Shown: positions 1 to 8,717 of the stretch, piece after piece
How the letters are laid out: each line of letters begins with the position of its first letter
Position numbering within the stretch: the stretch's first letter is position 1
DNA from: Phycisphaerae bacterium
Lineage (GTDB): Bacteria > Planctomycetota > Phycisphaerae > Phycisphaerales > SM1A02
NCBI GenBank assembly: GCA_016795065.1
Contig: JAEUIU010000022.1
Span: 1-64,000, forward strand
Reading direction: 5' to 3'
DNA: 64,000 bases
Translations under genes and position numbers: made by a program
The notes under the pieces: model-generated
Seen by the model: only the letters and a program-made list of their open reading frames with translations
Databases searched by the model: none
What the model was told of the DNA's origin: nothing

Positions 1-234
1 CGGTTGGACGAACCGCCCCGAACCCGTTTCGAATTGACCCCCGTCACCGGTCGAAGCCACCAGCTTCGCGTGCACCTCAAAGAACTGGGTCATCCGATTC
101 TGGGCGACGATCTCTACGCGCCCGACGAGGCCCGAGCCGCCGCCCCTCGCTTGTGCCTGCACGCGTCGGTACTCGAGGTAACCCATCCCCATACGAAAGC
201 GAGCTGCCGCTTCGAGGCACCGTCCCCGTTCTGA
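1..234 (+). CDS. RluA-family pseudouridine synthase, C-terminal fragment
   Basis: Only the last 77 codons lie in the window; the gene runs in from the left edge in frame 1 and stops with TGA at 232-234. The motif GRSHQLRVHL followed by GHPILGD is the C-terminal signature of RluA-type 23S rRNA or tRNA pseudouridine synthases, which isomerise uridine in structured RNA. The catalytic Asp and any S4 domain would be upstream and cannot be checked, so the subfamily (RluA, RluC or RluD) is open. It converges on the lectin gene with a 30-bp gap. Confidence 0.85.
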   Translation, partial: RLDEPPRTRFELTPVTGRSHQLRVHLKELGHPILGDDLYAPDEARAAAPRLCLHASVLEVTHPHTKASCRFEAPSPF

Positions 235-264
235 TTCGGCTTGCCGCGTCGATCCGCCAGGCCA

Positions 265-1179
265 TCACGGGGCGCAGGGGCCCCAGTTGCCGAGGAAGAT
301 GCCGACGTCGATGCCGTTGATGGTGTTGTCACCGTTGAGGTCGAACTGGTCCAGGTCGAGCCCCCATGCGCCCAGCAGAATGCCCAGGTCGACGGCATTG
401 ACAAGGCCATTCCCGTCGAAGTCCCCGATGCACACCGGCGAATACGGCGTGTATTCCCAATAGACGATGTCGTGGTTGCCCCAATCGGCCCCGGTGCCCG
501 ATGTGAACCCGACGAACCCCGTGGGCTGCTCCAGCGTCGCCTTCACATCCACGTTGCGGGTGAGAATCGGCTGGAAGGGTTGGACCGGATCGAGGCTGAC
601 ATAGGCCCGCATCGTCGTGCCGTCGTAGTCGACCCACGCGTACCAGAGTTGGCCGCCGTCAAACTTCTCCTCGACGTGCACCGCATAGGGCGCCCGCGGC
701 TTGTGGTACACGCTCCCGTTCACGTCGATGGCGATGTGGTTGCTGCTTGGATCGTTGTTGCCCTCGTTGCACCAGGTATCGAACTCGACGCCGACACTGC
801 GATCGATTCCGTCATAGCCGATGCCTTCGCCTCCGCCGCCGACGCTGGAGGAAATCGATTGGACGACGAACACAAGGCCATCGGCGCCATTTTCGATGTT
901 GCAATCGAAAGGGTCGCCGCCCGGCTCGGTGATGCGAAATCGGAAGTGGGTGCTGAAGGTCGTTGCATCCACCGTGGCCAGCGAGAACGCGCTGCCGGAC
1001 TCACCGCCAGAGGCCGGCGTGACCCGCAGGACCGTACCGTCAGCGGTGAGGGCCGTCGCGGCGCTGCCATTGAGGTTCAGAAGCGAGGTGTCGGCAAAGC
1101 CGTTGAAGATCAGGACCTCGGCCGAAGCCGAGAAGGACACCACCAGCGCCATCAACGCCGGGCCACACATATGTCGCAT
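265..1179 (-). CDS. Secreted L-type lectin domain protein with C-terminal dockerin-like repeats
   Basis: A protein of 304 aa. I chose ATG 1179 because GGGAGAG lies just upstream and a signal peptide (MRHMCGPALMALVVSFSASA) follows at once. Residues about 30-235 resemble a legume-type (L-type) lectin sandwich: GADGLVFVVQ, then GGGGEGIGYDGI, then SVGVEFDTW, the last being the classical metal/sugar-site strand. The C-terminal 60 residues carry two calcium-loop repeats, GDFDGNGLVNAVDLGILLGA and DLNGDNTINGIDVGIFLGN, flanked by one Cys on each side (PVC... and GPC). This predicts an exported carbohydrate-binding protein attached or displayed through the dockerin-like tail. The ligand is unknown. It is divergent from the MarR gene. 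Confidence 0.82.
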   Translation of the reverse strand: MRHMCGPALMALVVSFSASAEVLIFNGFADTSLLNLNGSAATALTADGTVLRVTPASGGESGSAFSLATVDATTFSTHFRFRITEPGGDPFDCNIENGADGLVFVVQSISSSVGGGGEGIGYDGIDRSVGVEFDTWCNEGNNDPSSNHIAIDVNGSVYHKPRAPYAVHVEEKFDGGQLWYAWVDYDGTTMRAYVSLDPVQPFQPILTRNVDVKATLEQPTGFVGFTSGTGADWGNHDIVYWEYTPYSPVCIGDFDGNGLVNAVDLGILLGAWGLDLDQFDLNGDNTINGIDVGIFLGNWGPCAP

Positions 1180-1493
1180 CGACACTCTCCCACAGGTCGG
1201 AACGAATCCGACGGTTTGCTTGTTGGCGCGATCCTGCGATACCGCCGCCGAATCGCTTTCCCGATCATGGTGACGACCGGCAGGGCGACAAACAAGATTC
1301 CGAGCCCACATGGATGTCCTTTACCGAGCGAACTCCAATGCACGACGCGTCCGAAAAGCCCGTTCGCGGCCGGATCGGAGCGGCCTCCGATTCCCCGACG
1401 GTTCCTCCGTGAGGCAAGCACGCCGTTCGTCCATCGACGCAGGCATCTTCCCCAGCCTTGTCGGTTACGCTGGAGGCGTCGGGTCACCTCCTC
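1180..1493. other. Divergent intergenic region, lectin / MarR
   Basis: About 310 bases separate the oppositely oriented lectin and MarR genes. The Shine-Dalgarno of the lectin gene is at its left edge. I see no convincing promoter hexamers or MarR-type palindrome by eye. The position is suitable for a MarR operator controlling one or both genes. Confidence 0.4.
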
Positions 1494-1997
1494 ATGACGC
1501 GTCCTCTTACTACCCTTGCGGTCGAACTCGGTAAACGCAATCCCTTTCCTACGGTGCAGGAAGAGGCGTTCGTGGCCATTGTGCGAACCGCCTCCATTGT
1601 TCGAGGTCAGGCCAACCGGCTGCTTCGCGCGTTTCAACTGACCGAGCCAAGTTACAACGTGCTTCGCATCCTTCGTGGTGCGGGAGCGGAAGGTCGCTGC
1701 GGGCACGAGGTCGCCGCTCAGGTGATTTCGGAAGTGCCGGACATGACGCGACTCATCGATCGGCTCCAGAAGCTGGGCTACTGCGAGCGCCGCCGGGTCG
1801 ACGGCGACCGACGACTCGTTCGGGTCTTCATCACTCCGTCAGGGCTCGAGCTGCTCACCCAGCTCGACGCGATCATCGTGGACCTGCATCGCAAGCAATT
1901 CGCGGAAGTCCCCGAAGCATTGCTCGAGGAACTTCTCGAAGGACTCGAGTCCGTCCGCGAGTCGGCCCGCAGGCGGCCGCTGCCCGGCCCGGTGTGA
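1494..1997 (+). CDS. MarR-family transcriptional regulator
   Basis: A winged-helix repressor of about 167 aa from ATG 1494; an in-frame TTG at 1458 would add 12 residues, and neither start has a strong ribosome site. The core shows the MarR pattern: a helical N-terminus (VRTASIVRGQANRLL), recognition helix region MTRLIDRLQKLGYCERRR, and the wing DGDRRLVRVFITPSGLELL. MarR proteins bind DNA as dimers and usually respond to phenolic ligands, oxidants or drugs. No Cys-based redox switch is evident. The target is unknown; the divergent lectin gene is the nearest candidate. Confidence 0.88.
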   Translation: MTRPLTTLAVELGKRNPFPTVQEEAFVAIVRTASIVRGQANRLLRAFQLTEPSYNVLRILRGAGAEGRCGHEVAAQVISEVPDMTRLIDRLQKLGYCERRRVDGDRRLVRVFITPSGLELLTQLDAIIVDLHRKQFAEVPEALLEELLEGLESVRESARRRPLPGPV

Positions 1998-2027
1998 TGT
2001 CGCTTGCCGGTTTGTTCCGCGCGGCAC

Positions 2028-3005
2028 TCAGCCGGCATTGGCCCGCTGAACGAATATCGGCATTTCCGCCGAGACTGGCTCGAGCATCGACGCGGCGGCT
2101 TCGACGGCAACATGCGCGGTGTGCGTGTCGATGTCCTTGGTCGGGTTCATCTCGACGACATCCAACTGCACCAAGCCGCCGTGGTCGGCCACCATGCCCA
2201 AGGCGATGCGCATCTCGTCCAGCGTGATGCCACCTTCGACGTGGCAATCGACCCCTGGGGTGATGTGCGGATCGAGTGAGTCGAGGTCGAAACTCATCGA
2301 GAAACGGCCATCGTCACCGGCCGCGTAGAGAATCGCTTCGGCCATGACCGCGTCGATGCCGCGGCGGCGCAAGTCATCGCAGGTGTAGACACGCACCCCA
2401 AGGGCATCGATGTGCCGGTACTCGCCGGGATCGATATCGCGTTGGGCGACCATCACCATGCGCCGCGGATTGCGGGTGCCGTCGCTCCCGATGGCGGGCA
2501 GGAAGGCCGGCACCGGAAGGCCCAGCAACGCGGCGACAGGCATGCCATGCAGGTTGCCGCTCGGGGTCGAGTCCATCGTGTTGATGTCGGCGTGGGCATC
2601 GAACCAGATCAGCCCCGGCGGCTCGTGACCGAGGGCCCGATAGGCACTGGCCACGCCGGCTTGGGAGCCCGCGCTCAGGGAATGTTCGCCACCCAGAACC
2701 AGCGGAAGCCGCCCGCCGAGGAGGGCATTCCGGACCTGGTCGCGCACCGCGACGCACATGGCCCCGACCGCCGCGCTGAGTTCCGGCCCCGGATCCTCGC
2801 CCGCCCACCGTACTGCGTCGGCCACCCGGACGTCACCCAGATCCTCGACCCGCAGGCCGCAACTCTGGAGACGCCTCACGAGGCCCGCCTCGCGAATCGC
2901 CCTCGGACCGCCCGCCGTGCCGCGGCAGCGTCCTCCGAGGCCGGTAGGGACGCCAAGGATGGCGATGGGACGGGTGGTCTGCTGGTGCGGTCGTTGATTG
3001 AACAT
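2028..3005 (-). CDS. Arginase (ureohydrolase family)
   Basis: A 325-aa ureohydrolase with all binuclear manganese ligands visible: H108 in GGEHSLSAG, D136/H138/D140 in WFDAHADIN, and D240/D242 in SFDLDSLDP. The stretch SGNLHGMPV after the DAHAD motif is the arginase version (agmatinases have a different loop), so hydrolysis of L-arginine to ornithine and urea is favoured. A formiminoglutamase or guanidine-type hydrolase remains possible. No ornithine or urease genes are nearby. It is the last gene of a minus-strand run starting with transaldolase. GGAGG lies about a dozen bases before the ATG. Confidence 0.88.
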   Translation of the reverse strand: MFNQRPHQQTTRPIAILGVPTGLGGRCRGTAGGPRAIREAGLVRRLQSCGLRVEDLGDVRVADAVRWAGEDPGPELSAAVGAMCVAVRDQVRNALLGGRLPLVLGGEHSLSAGSQAGVASAYRALGHEPPGLIWFDAHADINTMDSTPSGNLHGMPVAALLGLPVPAFLPAIGSDGTRNPRRMVMVAQRDIDPGEYRHIDALGVRVYTCDDLRRRGIDAVMAEAILYAAGDDGRFSMSFDLDSLDPHITPGVDCHVEGGITLDEMRIALGMVADHGGLVQLDVVEMNPTKDIDTHTAHVAVEAAASMLEPVSAEMPIFVQRANAG

Positions 3006-3155
3006 GTGCGGTCGTGCCTCCGCGGTCGACTATCGAGTCTGACCGCAGCAGGTCGAAACCACAGTGCACGCTCTGCGAGGGTTCGGTGTGGATCCCACGG
3101 GACGACCGACTTGGTGGGACACGTCCGAGAAGGTTCCGCGCTCGTGCCTCCGTGG

Positions 3156-5939
3156 CTACCGGCCGTCGTCGGGGCGAACCGAGCCATCAAAGTGGATCAG
3201 AAACCGCACCGGGTCCGGACGTTCGACGCCACGTTCGCGCGGCGCGTCGACCTCGAGGATCACCGTCGCGAAACGCACCTCCTTCGGCGCCTCGCCTTCC
3301 TTGGGCGACGCATCGGCGAACTCGAAGTGAATGCTGTTGCCGCGCGGCGCCTCAAGGAGTCCCTTCGTGCGAGCCCGGTTGCCCAGTTCGCTGGCGAGCG
3401 CCAACGGCGTCGGTCGCTCCTTGCCCTCGGCGATCGCCTTCACTCCCGCCTCGTTCCACAGCGCGAGGAACTCCGGCGCCAAGGCCTTCGCGATCCGCTG
3501 GCAGGCCGATCGTCGCTCCTCATCACGGGCCCGCTGCATCGGATTCCGCTCGCGCGACCCCTTCTCGATCGCGAAGCGCTCGTCGCGAATCTCCTGCGGA
3601 TAGGCGTTGTTGGCTCGATCGGCGTCGGCGGTCTCTCGCTTTGGATCGAGCTCGACCTTGACGACCGGCTTCTCGGTCACGAAGAGCTTGCTGGCCCGCT
3701 CGCTGTTGCGGGTCCAAAGTTCAGCGGGCAATCGGAGGAACTGCGTGCTGCCGTCGTCGAAGGTGAGTTCGACCGGCAGGAAACTCACCAGGCCGCCGAG
3801 GTTTCGGAACCGGACGATCGTGAAGTGAAGGTCGGTCTTGAGTGCCGCCAGTTCGTCGGCTTCGAGGTCGCGAAGGAACCGCTCATAGGCCCGCCGATCC
3901 TGCGGCGTCACCTCCAGCTCGTCGAAGGTCGAATAGAAGTCCTTCAGGTCGGCGTAGCGGTCGTCTCGCTTCGGCAGCGCCGCGTTGCGCTCAGCGCTCA
4001 GGGTGACGTCCTGCTCGCCGGATCGCCGTTCGCGGTCGAAGGCCTTGTCGGCCTCGACGTCGAGCCCCTTCGGCCGGTAGGTCACCACGCGCTCGACCGA
4101 CACGTCGACATGGTCGGTCGAATAGAACCAGCCGCGCCAGAACCAGTCGAGGTCGACGCCGCTGGCGTCCTCGATCGTCCGGAAGAAGTCCGCCGGCTCG
4201 GGGCGCTTGAAGGCCCAGCGGCGGCAATACTCGCGCATGGCGAAGTCGAACTGCTCGCGCCCCAGGACGCTCTCCCGCAGGATGTTGAGGGCCGTCGCCG
4301 GCTTCCCATACTGGCTCGGGCCGAACTGGAGGACGCTCTCACTGTTGGTCATGATCGGCGTCTGCTGGGCGCTGGTCATGTGCCCGACGATCTTGGCCGG
4401 CTCGCCCCGGCCGCTTTCGAAAGCCGCTTCCCACTCCTGCTCGGCGAGGTACTGCATGAATGTGTTGAGGCCCTCGTCCATCCAGGTCCATTGACGCTCA
4501 TCGCTGTTGATGATCATCGGGAACCAGTTGTGGCCGACCTCGTGAATGACCACACTGACGAGCCCGTACTTGGCGCCGCGCGACCAGGTGCCGTCCTTCT
4601 CGGGACGCGGCCCATTGAAGGAGATCATCGGGTACTCCATCCCACCGACCGGCCCATTCACGCTGATCGCGACCGGGTATGGATAGGGATAGGCGTGACG
4701 GGAGTAGGTGTCGATGGTGTGGGCGACGGCCTGCGTGCTGAATCGGTGCCAGAGTTCGGTCGAGATGGTCGGATAGAAGCTCATCGCCAAGGCGGTGCGG
4801 AGCACCTGGCCCTTGTTGTTGGAAACGGGTGCGGCCATCGCGTCCCAGACGAAGGTCGGGCTGGCGGCCCACGCGAAGTCGCGAACGTTTTCGGCTCGGA
4901 AGCGCCACACCTTGCGACCGGTGGTCGCACGCTTCTGGTTCTCGACCGCCTCGTCGTGCGTCACGACGAAGGTCGGCGTGTCGGCGCTTCGAGCGGTCGC
5001 GAGGCGTTCCCGCTGGGCAGCGGTGAGCGCCACATCGGGGTTCTGCAGTTCACCCGGCGCTGCAACGACGTAGTGGTCGGGCACATCGATCTCGACCTCG
5101 TAGTCGCCGAATTCGAGGGTGAACTCTCCCGACCCGAGGAACTGCTTGTGTTGCCAGCCGTTCACGTCGGTGTAGGGGGCGAGCCGCGGGAACCACTGGG
5201 CGATCTCGTAGATCGGGTAGTCCGTCTCGGGAAGCAGTTCGTAGCAGGAGCGACCCCGCTGGACCTTGCTGTTGAGAATCGGGAAGGAGTACTCGATCTC
5301 GAACTCGATCGTCGCTCCCGGCTTGAGCGGCGTCGGCAGGTCGATCCTCATCATCGTGTCGACCACGCTGTACGGGAGCGGGCTGCCGTCAGCGGCACTC
5401 ACCTTCGCAATTCGATAGCCCCCTTCCCAGGCCTGCTGCATGACGATGCCCCGCAGCCAACCGATCGACTGGCGTTGCGAAAGATCCGGGGCGTTCTCGG
5501 CGAGTTCGCCGGTCGAACTCCATCGGAAGCGATTCTGGTCAAGCTGCAGCCAGAGGTAGGCGAGCTCGTCGGGCGAGTGATTCTCGTAGCGGACCCGTTC
5601 CCACCCATCGAGCCGCTGGTTCGTCTCGTCGAGCCTGGCCTTGATGTGATGGCTCGCCCGCTGCTGCCAGTACTTGGGACCAGGCGCCCCAGACGCGGTC
5701 CGCTGGTCGTTGGGGGTCGGGAGGATCTCCTCAAGCTGGCGAAAGGAGTCGGCGCGTTCCTGCTTGCGGACGTAGAGCCAAGGGCCGTCTTCCGTCAGCT
5801 TCGGATCGTCGATGTACGGGGGATGGGCCACGGCCGCGGCAGGCGAACCCACCAACAGCCCACCAAACAGGACCACGAGGATCGCGATGGCAGTGTGCCT
5901 GACCACGTGACTGTACGTACGCCGATCTCGTCCTTGCAT
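3156..5939 (-). CDS. Exported M1-family zinc metallopeptidase
   Basis: A 927-aa protein beginning with a basic leader and hydrophobic signal segment (AIAILVVLFGGLLVGSPAAA). The gluzincin site is complete: H466-E467-V-G-H470 and E489 eighteen residues later in WTWMDEGLN, with the exopeptidase-type motif GGMEYP at 432-437 replacing the usual GAMEN. This matches bacterial M1-like peptidases secreted to the envelope that trim N-termini of peptides. The C-terminal third (after about 620) is charged and helical with no recognised domain. There is no clear ribosome site before ATG 5939, so the start is provisional. It sits 39 bp after the GNAT gene. Confidence 0.87.
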   Translation of the reverse strand: MQGRDRRTYSHVVRHTAIAILVVLFGGLLVGSPAAAVAHPPYIDDPKLTEDGPWLYVRKQERADSFRQLEEILPTPNDQRTASGAPGPKYWQQRASHHIKARLDETNQRLDGWERVRYENHSPDELAYLWLQLDQNRFRWSSTGELAENAPDLSQRQSIGWLRGIVMQQAWEGGYRIAKVSAADGSPLPYSVVDTMMRIDLPTPLKPGATIEFEIEYSFPILNSKVQRGRSCYELLPETDYPIYEIAQWFPRLAPYTDVNGWQHKQFLGSGEFTLEFGDYEVEIDVPDHYVVAAPGELQNPDVALTAAQRERLATARSADTPTFVVTHDEAVENQKRATTGRKVWRFRAENVRDFAWAASPTFVWDAMAAPVSNNKGQVLRTALAMSFYPTISTELWHRFSTQAVAHTIDTYSRHAYPYPYPVAISVNGPVGGMEYPMISFNGPRPEKDGTWSRGAKYGLVSVVIHEVGHNWFPMIINSDERQWTWMDEGLNTFMQYLAEQEWEAAFESGRGEPAKIVGHMTSAQQTPIMTNSESVLQFGPSQYGKPATALNILRESVLGREQFDFAMREYCRRWAFKRPEPADFFRTIEDASGVDLDWFWRGWFYSTDHVDVSVERVVTYRPKGLDVEADKAFDRERRSGEQDVTLSAERNAALPKRDDRYADLKDFYSTFDELEVTPQDRRAYERFLRDLEADELAALKTDLHFTIVRFRNLGGLVSFLPVELTFDDGSTQFLRLPAELWTRNSERASKLFVTEKPVVKVELDPKRETADADRANNAYPQEIRDERFAIEKGSRERNPMQRARDEERRSACQRIAKALAPEFLALWNEAGVKAIAEGKERPTPLALASELGNRARTKGLLEAPRGNSIHFEFADASPKEGEAPKEVRFATVILEVDAPRERGVERPDPVRFLIHFDGSVRPDDGR

Positions 5940-5978
5940 AGGAGCGAGAGCGTAACGACGGGGTGCGGTTCCGTTGCA

Positions 5979-6527
5979 TCAAACCCGCAGGGATCCCGGG
6001 TCGATGGCGACCACGTGGGCGAAGAGCGTCGCATCGAGGATGCGTCCATCCTTGAGGACCGACGCCCGCATGAGCCCTTCACGTTCGTAGCCAGCCTTCT
6101 CCAACACCCGAGCGCTTCGTTCGTTGCCCGCATAAACCTTGGCGAAGATCCGGGCCAGACCACATTCGCGGTGCCCTAGGTCGGTCACCGCCCGAACGGC
6201 CTCAGGCATGATCCCCCTGCCCCAATACGACACCCCGAGCCAATAGCCCAGTTCCGCAGTCAGCCGTTCGACGTCGTCGCGTATGCCCAAGCCAATGCCG
6301 CCCACGATCTGGCCTTCGACATCGATTCCAAACTGCACCTGCCGATCGTCGGCGTCGAGGAACGCGAGGAAGTCGATGGCGTCCTGGACCGTATAGGGAA
6401 AGGGAAAGCGATCTCGGAGGTTGATCGAGACCTGCCGGTCATTGGCATGACGGGCGATCGACGGCGCGTCGCTGAGCGTGAGCGGCCGAAGGACTGCCGC
6501 GGTAAGCGGAAGAACGGTGCTGTGCAT
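5979..6527 (-). CDS. GNAT-family N-acetyltransferase (RimJ/RimL-like)
   Basis: A 182-aa acetyltransferase of the type that acetylates ribosomal protein N-termini or small amines. It has the N-terminal LRPLTLSDAPSIARHAND, the central IVGGIGLGIRDDVERLTAELGYWLG strand pair, the acetyl-CoA loop in WGRGIMPEAV, and the C-terminal GNERSARVLEKAGYEREG typical of the RimJ/RimL branch. The substrate is not predictable. Its start is three bases after the squalene-hopene cyclase stop, so the two are almost certainly cotranscribed. Confidence 0.86.
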   Translation of the reverse strand: MHSTVLPLTAAVLRPLTLSDAPSIARHANDRQVSINLRDRFPFPYTVQDAIDFLAFLDADDRQVQFGIDVEGQIVGGIGLGIRDDVERLTAELGYWLGVSYWGRGIMPEAVRAVTDLGHRECGLARIFAKVYAGNERSARVLEKAGYEREGLMRASVLKDGRILDATLFAHVVAIDPGSLRV

Positions 6528-6530
6528 GCG

Positions 6531-8660
6531 TCACACTCCGACGAGCGGGGCGCTCCGGCCAGCGGGGCGCTGGAAGGTCGGACGCGACTCGATCTGGTGG
6601 GCGCGGGCGAATCGCCCGATGGCCATGAGCGGGAAGTAGAGGCGGTAGAGGTGGTATCGCAGGTAGAAGACGCGCGGAAAGCCGGTGCCGGTGAACTCGG
6701 TCTCAACCCATGACCCGGCCGGGTCACCGTCGGGATTGCGCTCGCGGTGCGGCGCGTCGGCGTCGCTCAACTGGCTACGGCAGAGCCATTGGATCGCCCG
6801 CTGAAGGTCGGGGTCGTCCTTGCCGTAGATCTCCTGCAGCACCATCGCCGCCCATGCCGTCTGGCTCGCCGTCGAGGGGCCGGTTCCCATCAGGGAGATG
6901 TCCTCATAGGAGTTGGCCGTCTCGCCGAAACTCCCGTCGGACTTCTGGATCGACTTCATCCACCGACCGGCACGCTGGATCCACTCCTGCTGGCGATCCT
7001 CACCGCAGCGGATCGGTCCGATGACTGCCTGCCACGTGCCGTAGATGTAGTTCACGCCCCACCGGCCGAACCAGCATCCCTCGGGACGCTGATGGGATTG
7101 CACGTAATCGATCGCCCGGCGAACGACCGGATGATCGTTGCGGTAGCCGTGCCAAGAGAGGCACTCGAGCACCCGGCCGGTGATGTCGGGGCAGGAGGGA
7201 TCCTGGATCGCGTTGTGGTCGGCGAAGGGGATGTACTCAAGAATGCGGCGGTCCTCGGTGCGATCGAACGCCGCCCAGCCGCCGTCCTTGTTCTGCATCT
7301 GGAAGAGCCAGCGGATGCCGCGGGCGCTGGCCTCGAGGTTCGATTCGCCGCCGCAACGGCGGAGCGACATCGCCACCATCGCGGTGTCGTCGCAGTCGGG
7401 GTAGTAAGCGTTCTCGTACTCGAAGAACCAAGCTCCGCCGGTGGAGACGTCGGACTTGTGATCGGCTTTGGGATCCGCTTTGGCGCTGGGCACATTGTTG
7501 ATCCAGTCGCCGGTGAAGTGCACCTCCTTCCGGCGCAGCCACGAAGCTGCATCCCGGGCCGAGTCGCTCTCGTGGAGCCCGCAGTCGGCCAGGGCGTAGA
7601 GGGCGATGCCCGTGTCCCAAACCGGCGAGAAGCACGGCTGGAAGCGGATCGTCTCGCCGTCGTGGCCCTCGATCATGAACTCATCCAATTCGCGCTCGGC
7701 ACGCTGGACGAGAGGGTGCTCACGGTCGTAGCCCAGAGCCTTGAAGACGATCTGGATGTAGACCATCGGCGGGAAGATCGCCCCGAGTCCATCGGTGGCC
7801 GCCGGTCCGTCCTGGCCAGCCCGTTCGAGAATCCAATCCAGCGCCGCCTGGATCGCCTGCTCGCGCTTGGGTGAACCGCCATGGGCCTGAGCCCATTTCA
7901 GGAAGCGGTCGGCGCTCCCGAAGAAGAGCTTCCAGAAGCGAGGCACGTCGTCGCGGAGCTTGAGGCGATGGCGGGCATCGTGATCGACAAAGAGTTCATC
8001 GATTCCCGAGGACAGGCTGCCGTGGGCCCCCTTCGCGTCCGACGGAAGTTCGCGCGTCGGGCGCGTTGCAGTGACGATCGCCAGTGGCAAGATCATCGTC
8101 CGCGACCAAGCGCTCATCTTGTCCATGTGGAAGTAGAACCACTTGGGCAGCCAGACGAGTTCGGGCGGAATCGCGGGAACGGCCTCCCAGGAAATCTGCC
8201 CCAAGGCAGCGAGATAGAAGTTGGTGAAGGAGTTGCACCGCTCTGCCCCGCCCATCGAACGGACGAGATCGCGCGTGCGAAGCATCTCGGGCGAGTTGGG
8301 ATCGTCGCCGGCGAGCTTGAGGCAGAAGTACCCCTTGACGGTCGCCGAGAGATCGACGCCCGAACCCGGATACTGGCCCCACCCCCCATCGGGTCGGCGC
8401 TGGCGACGAAGCATCGTGGTGAGCTTCCGCATCACCTCGACGCCGTCGCGGCCATCGACCATGGGCTGCCGCTCCTGGCCGAGGATCCACTTCATCAGGA
8501 TGTACTCACTCTGGAGGATCGAGTCGCCTTCGAGCTCGGCGCACCAGTGCCCGTCAGGCTTCTGGAGCGAACAGAGCGCGGCGACTGCCTTCGAGATCGT
8601 CGATGCGACCGCATCGCGATCCTGCGGCGAAAGACCAATCGAATGACCCGATGCGGACAT
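6531..8660 (-). CDS. shc: Squalene-hopene cyclase
   Basis: A 709-aa triterpene cyclase that converts squalene to hopene/hopanol at the membrane. The protonating acid motif DXDD is present as D422-C-D-D425 in the stretch YYPDCDDTAMVAM. Several QW repeats are visible (for example DGGWGQYPGSG, NKDGGWAAFDRTEDRR, PEGCWFGRWGVNYIYGTW, DGSFGE). Length is a little above the usual 630-680 aa. It implies hopanoid synthesis, common in planctomycetes. The squalene synthase (hpnCDE) genes are not in the window; neighbours are transaldolase upstream (57 bp) and a GNAT protein downstream. Confidence 0.95.
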   Translation of the reverse strand: MSASGHSIGLSPQDRDAVASTISKAVAALCSLQKPDGHWCAELEGDSILQSEYILMKWILGQERQPMVDGRDGVEVMRKLTTMLRRQRRPDGGWGQYPGSGVDLSATVKGYFCLKLAGDDPNSPEMLRTRDLVRSMGGAERCNSFTNFYLAALGQISWEAVPAIPPELVWLPKWFYFHMDKMSAWSRTMILPLAIVTATRPTRELPSDAKGAHGSLSSGIDELFVDHDARHRLKLRDDVPRFWKLFFGSADRFLKWAQAHGGSPKREQAIQAALDWILERAGQDGPAATDGLGAIFPPMVYIQIVFKALGYDREHPLVQRAERELDEFMIEGHDGETIRFQPCFSPVWDTGIALYALADCGLHESDSARDAASWLRRKEVHFTGDWINNVPSAKADPKADHKSDVSTGGAWFFEYENAYYPDCDDTAMVAMSLRRCGGESNLEASARGIRWLFQMQNKDGGWAAFDRTEDRRILEYIPFADHNAIQDPSCPDITGRVLECLSWHGYRNDHPVVRRAIDYVQSHQRPEGCWFGRWGVNYIYGTWQAVIGPIRCGEDRQQEWIQRAGRWMKSIQKSDGSFGETANSYEDISLMGTGPSTASQTAWAAMVLQEIYGKDDPDLQRAIQWLCRSQLSDADAPHRERNPDGDPAGSWVETEFTGTGFPRVFYLRYHLYRLYFPLMAIGRFARAHQIESRPTFQRPAGRSAPLVGV

Positions 8661-8717
8661 GGGCCCGTCAGTGTAACGGACAGTCGCAGCCGGCCCAACG
8701 ATTCCAAAGGGCGGCGC

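Noticed and set aside
2412..6179. A 1255-codon open frame on the plus strand opposite the M1 peptidase and neighbours
   Set aside because: It runs antisense to arginase, M1 peptidase and GNAT genes that have intact catalytic motifs. Its translation is low-complexity with no domain; long antisense frames are expected at this GC content.
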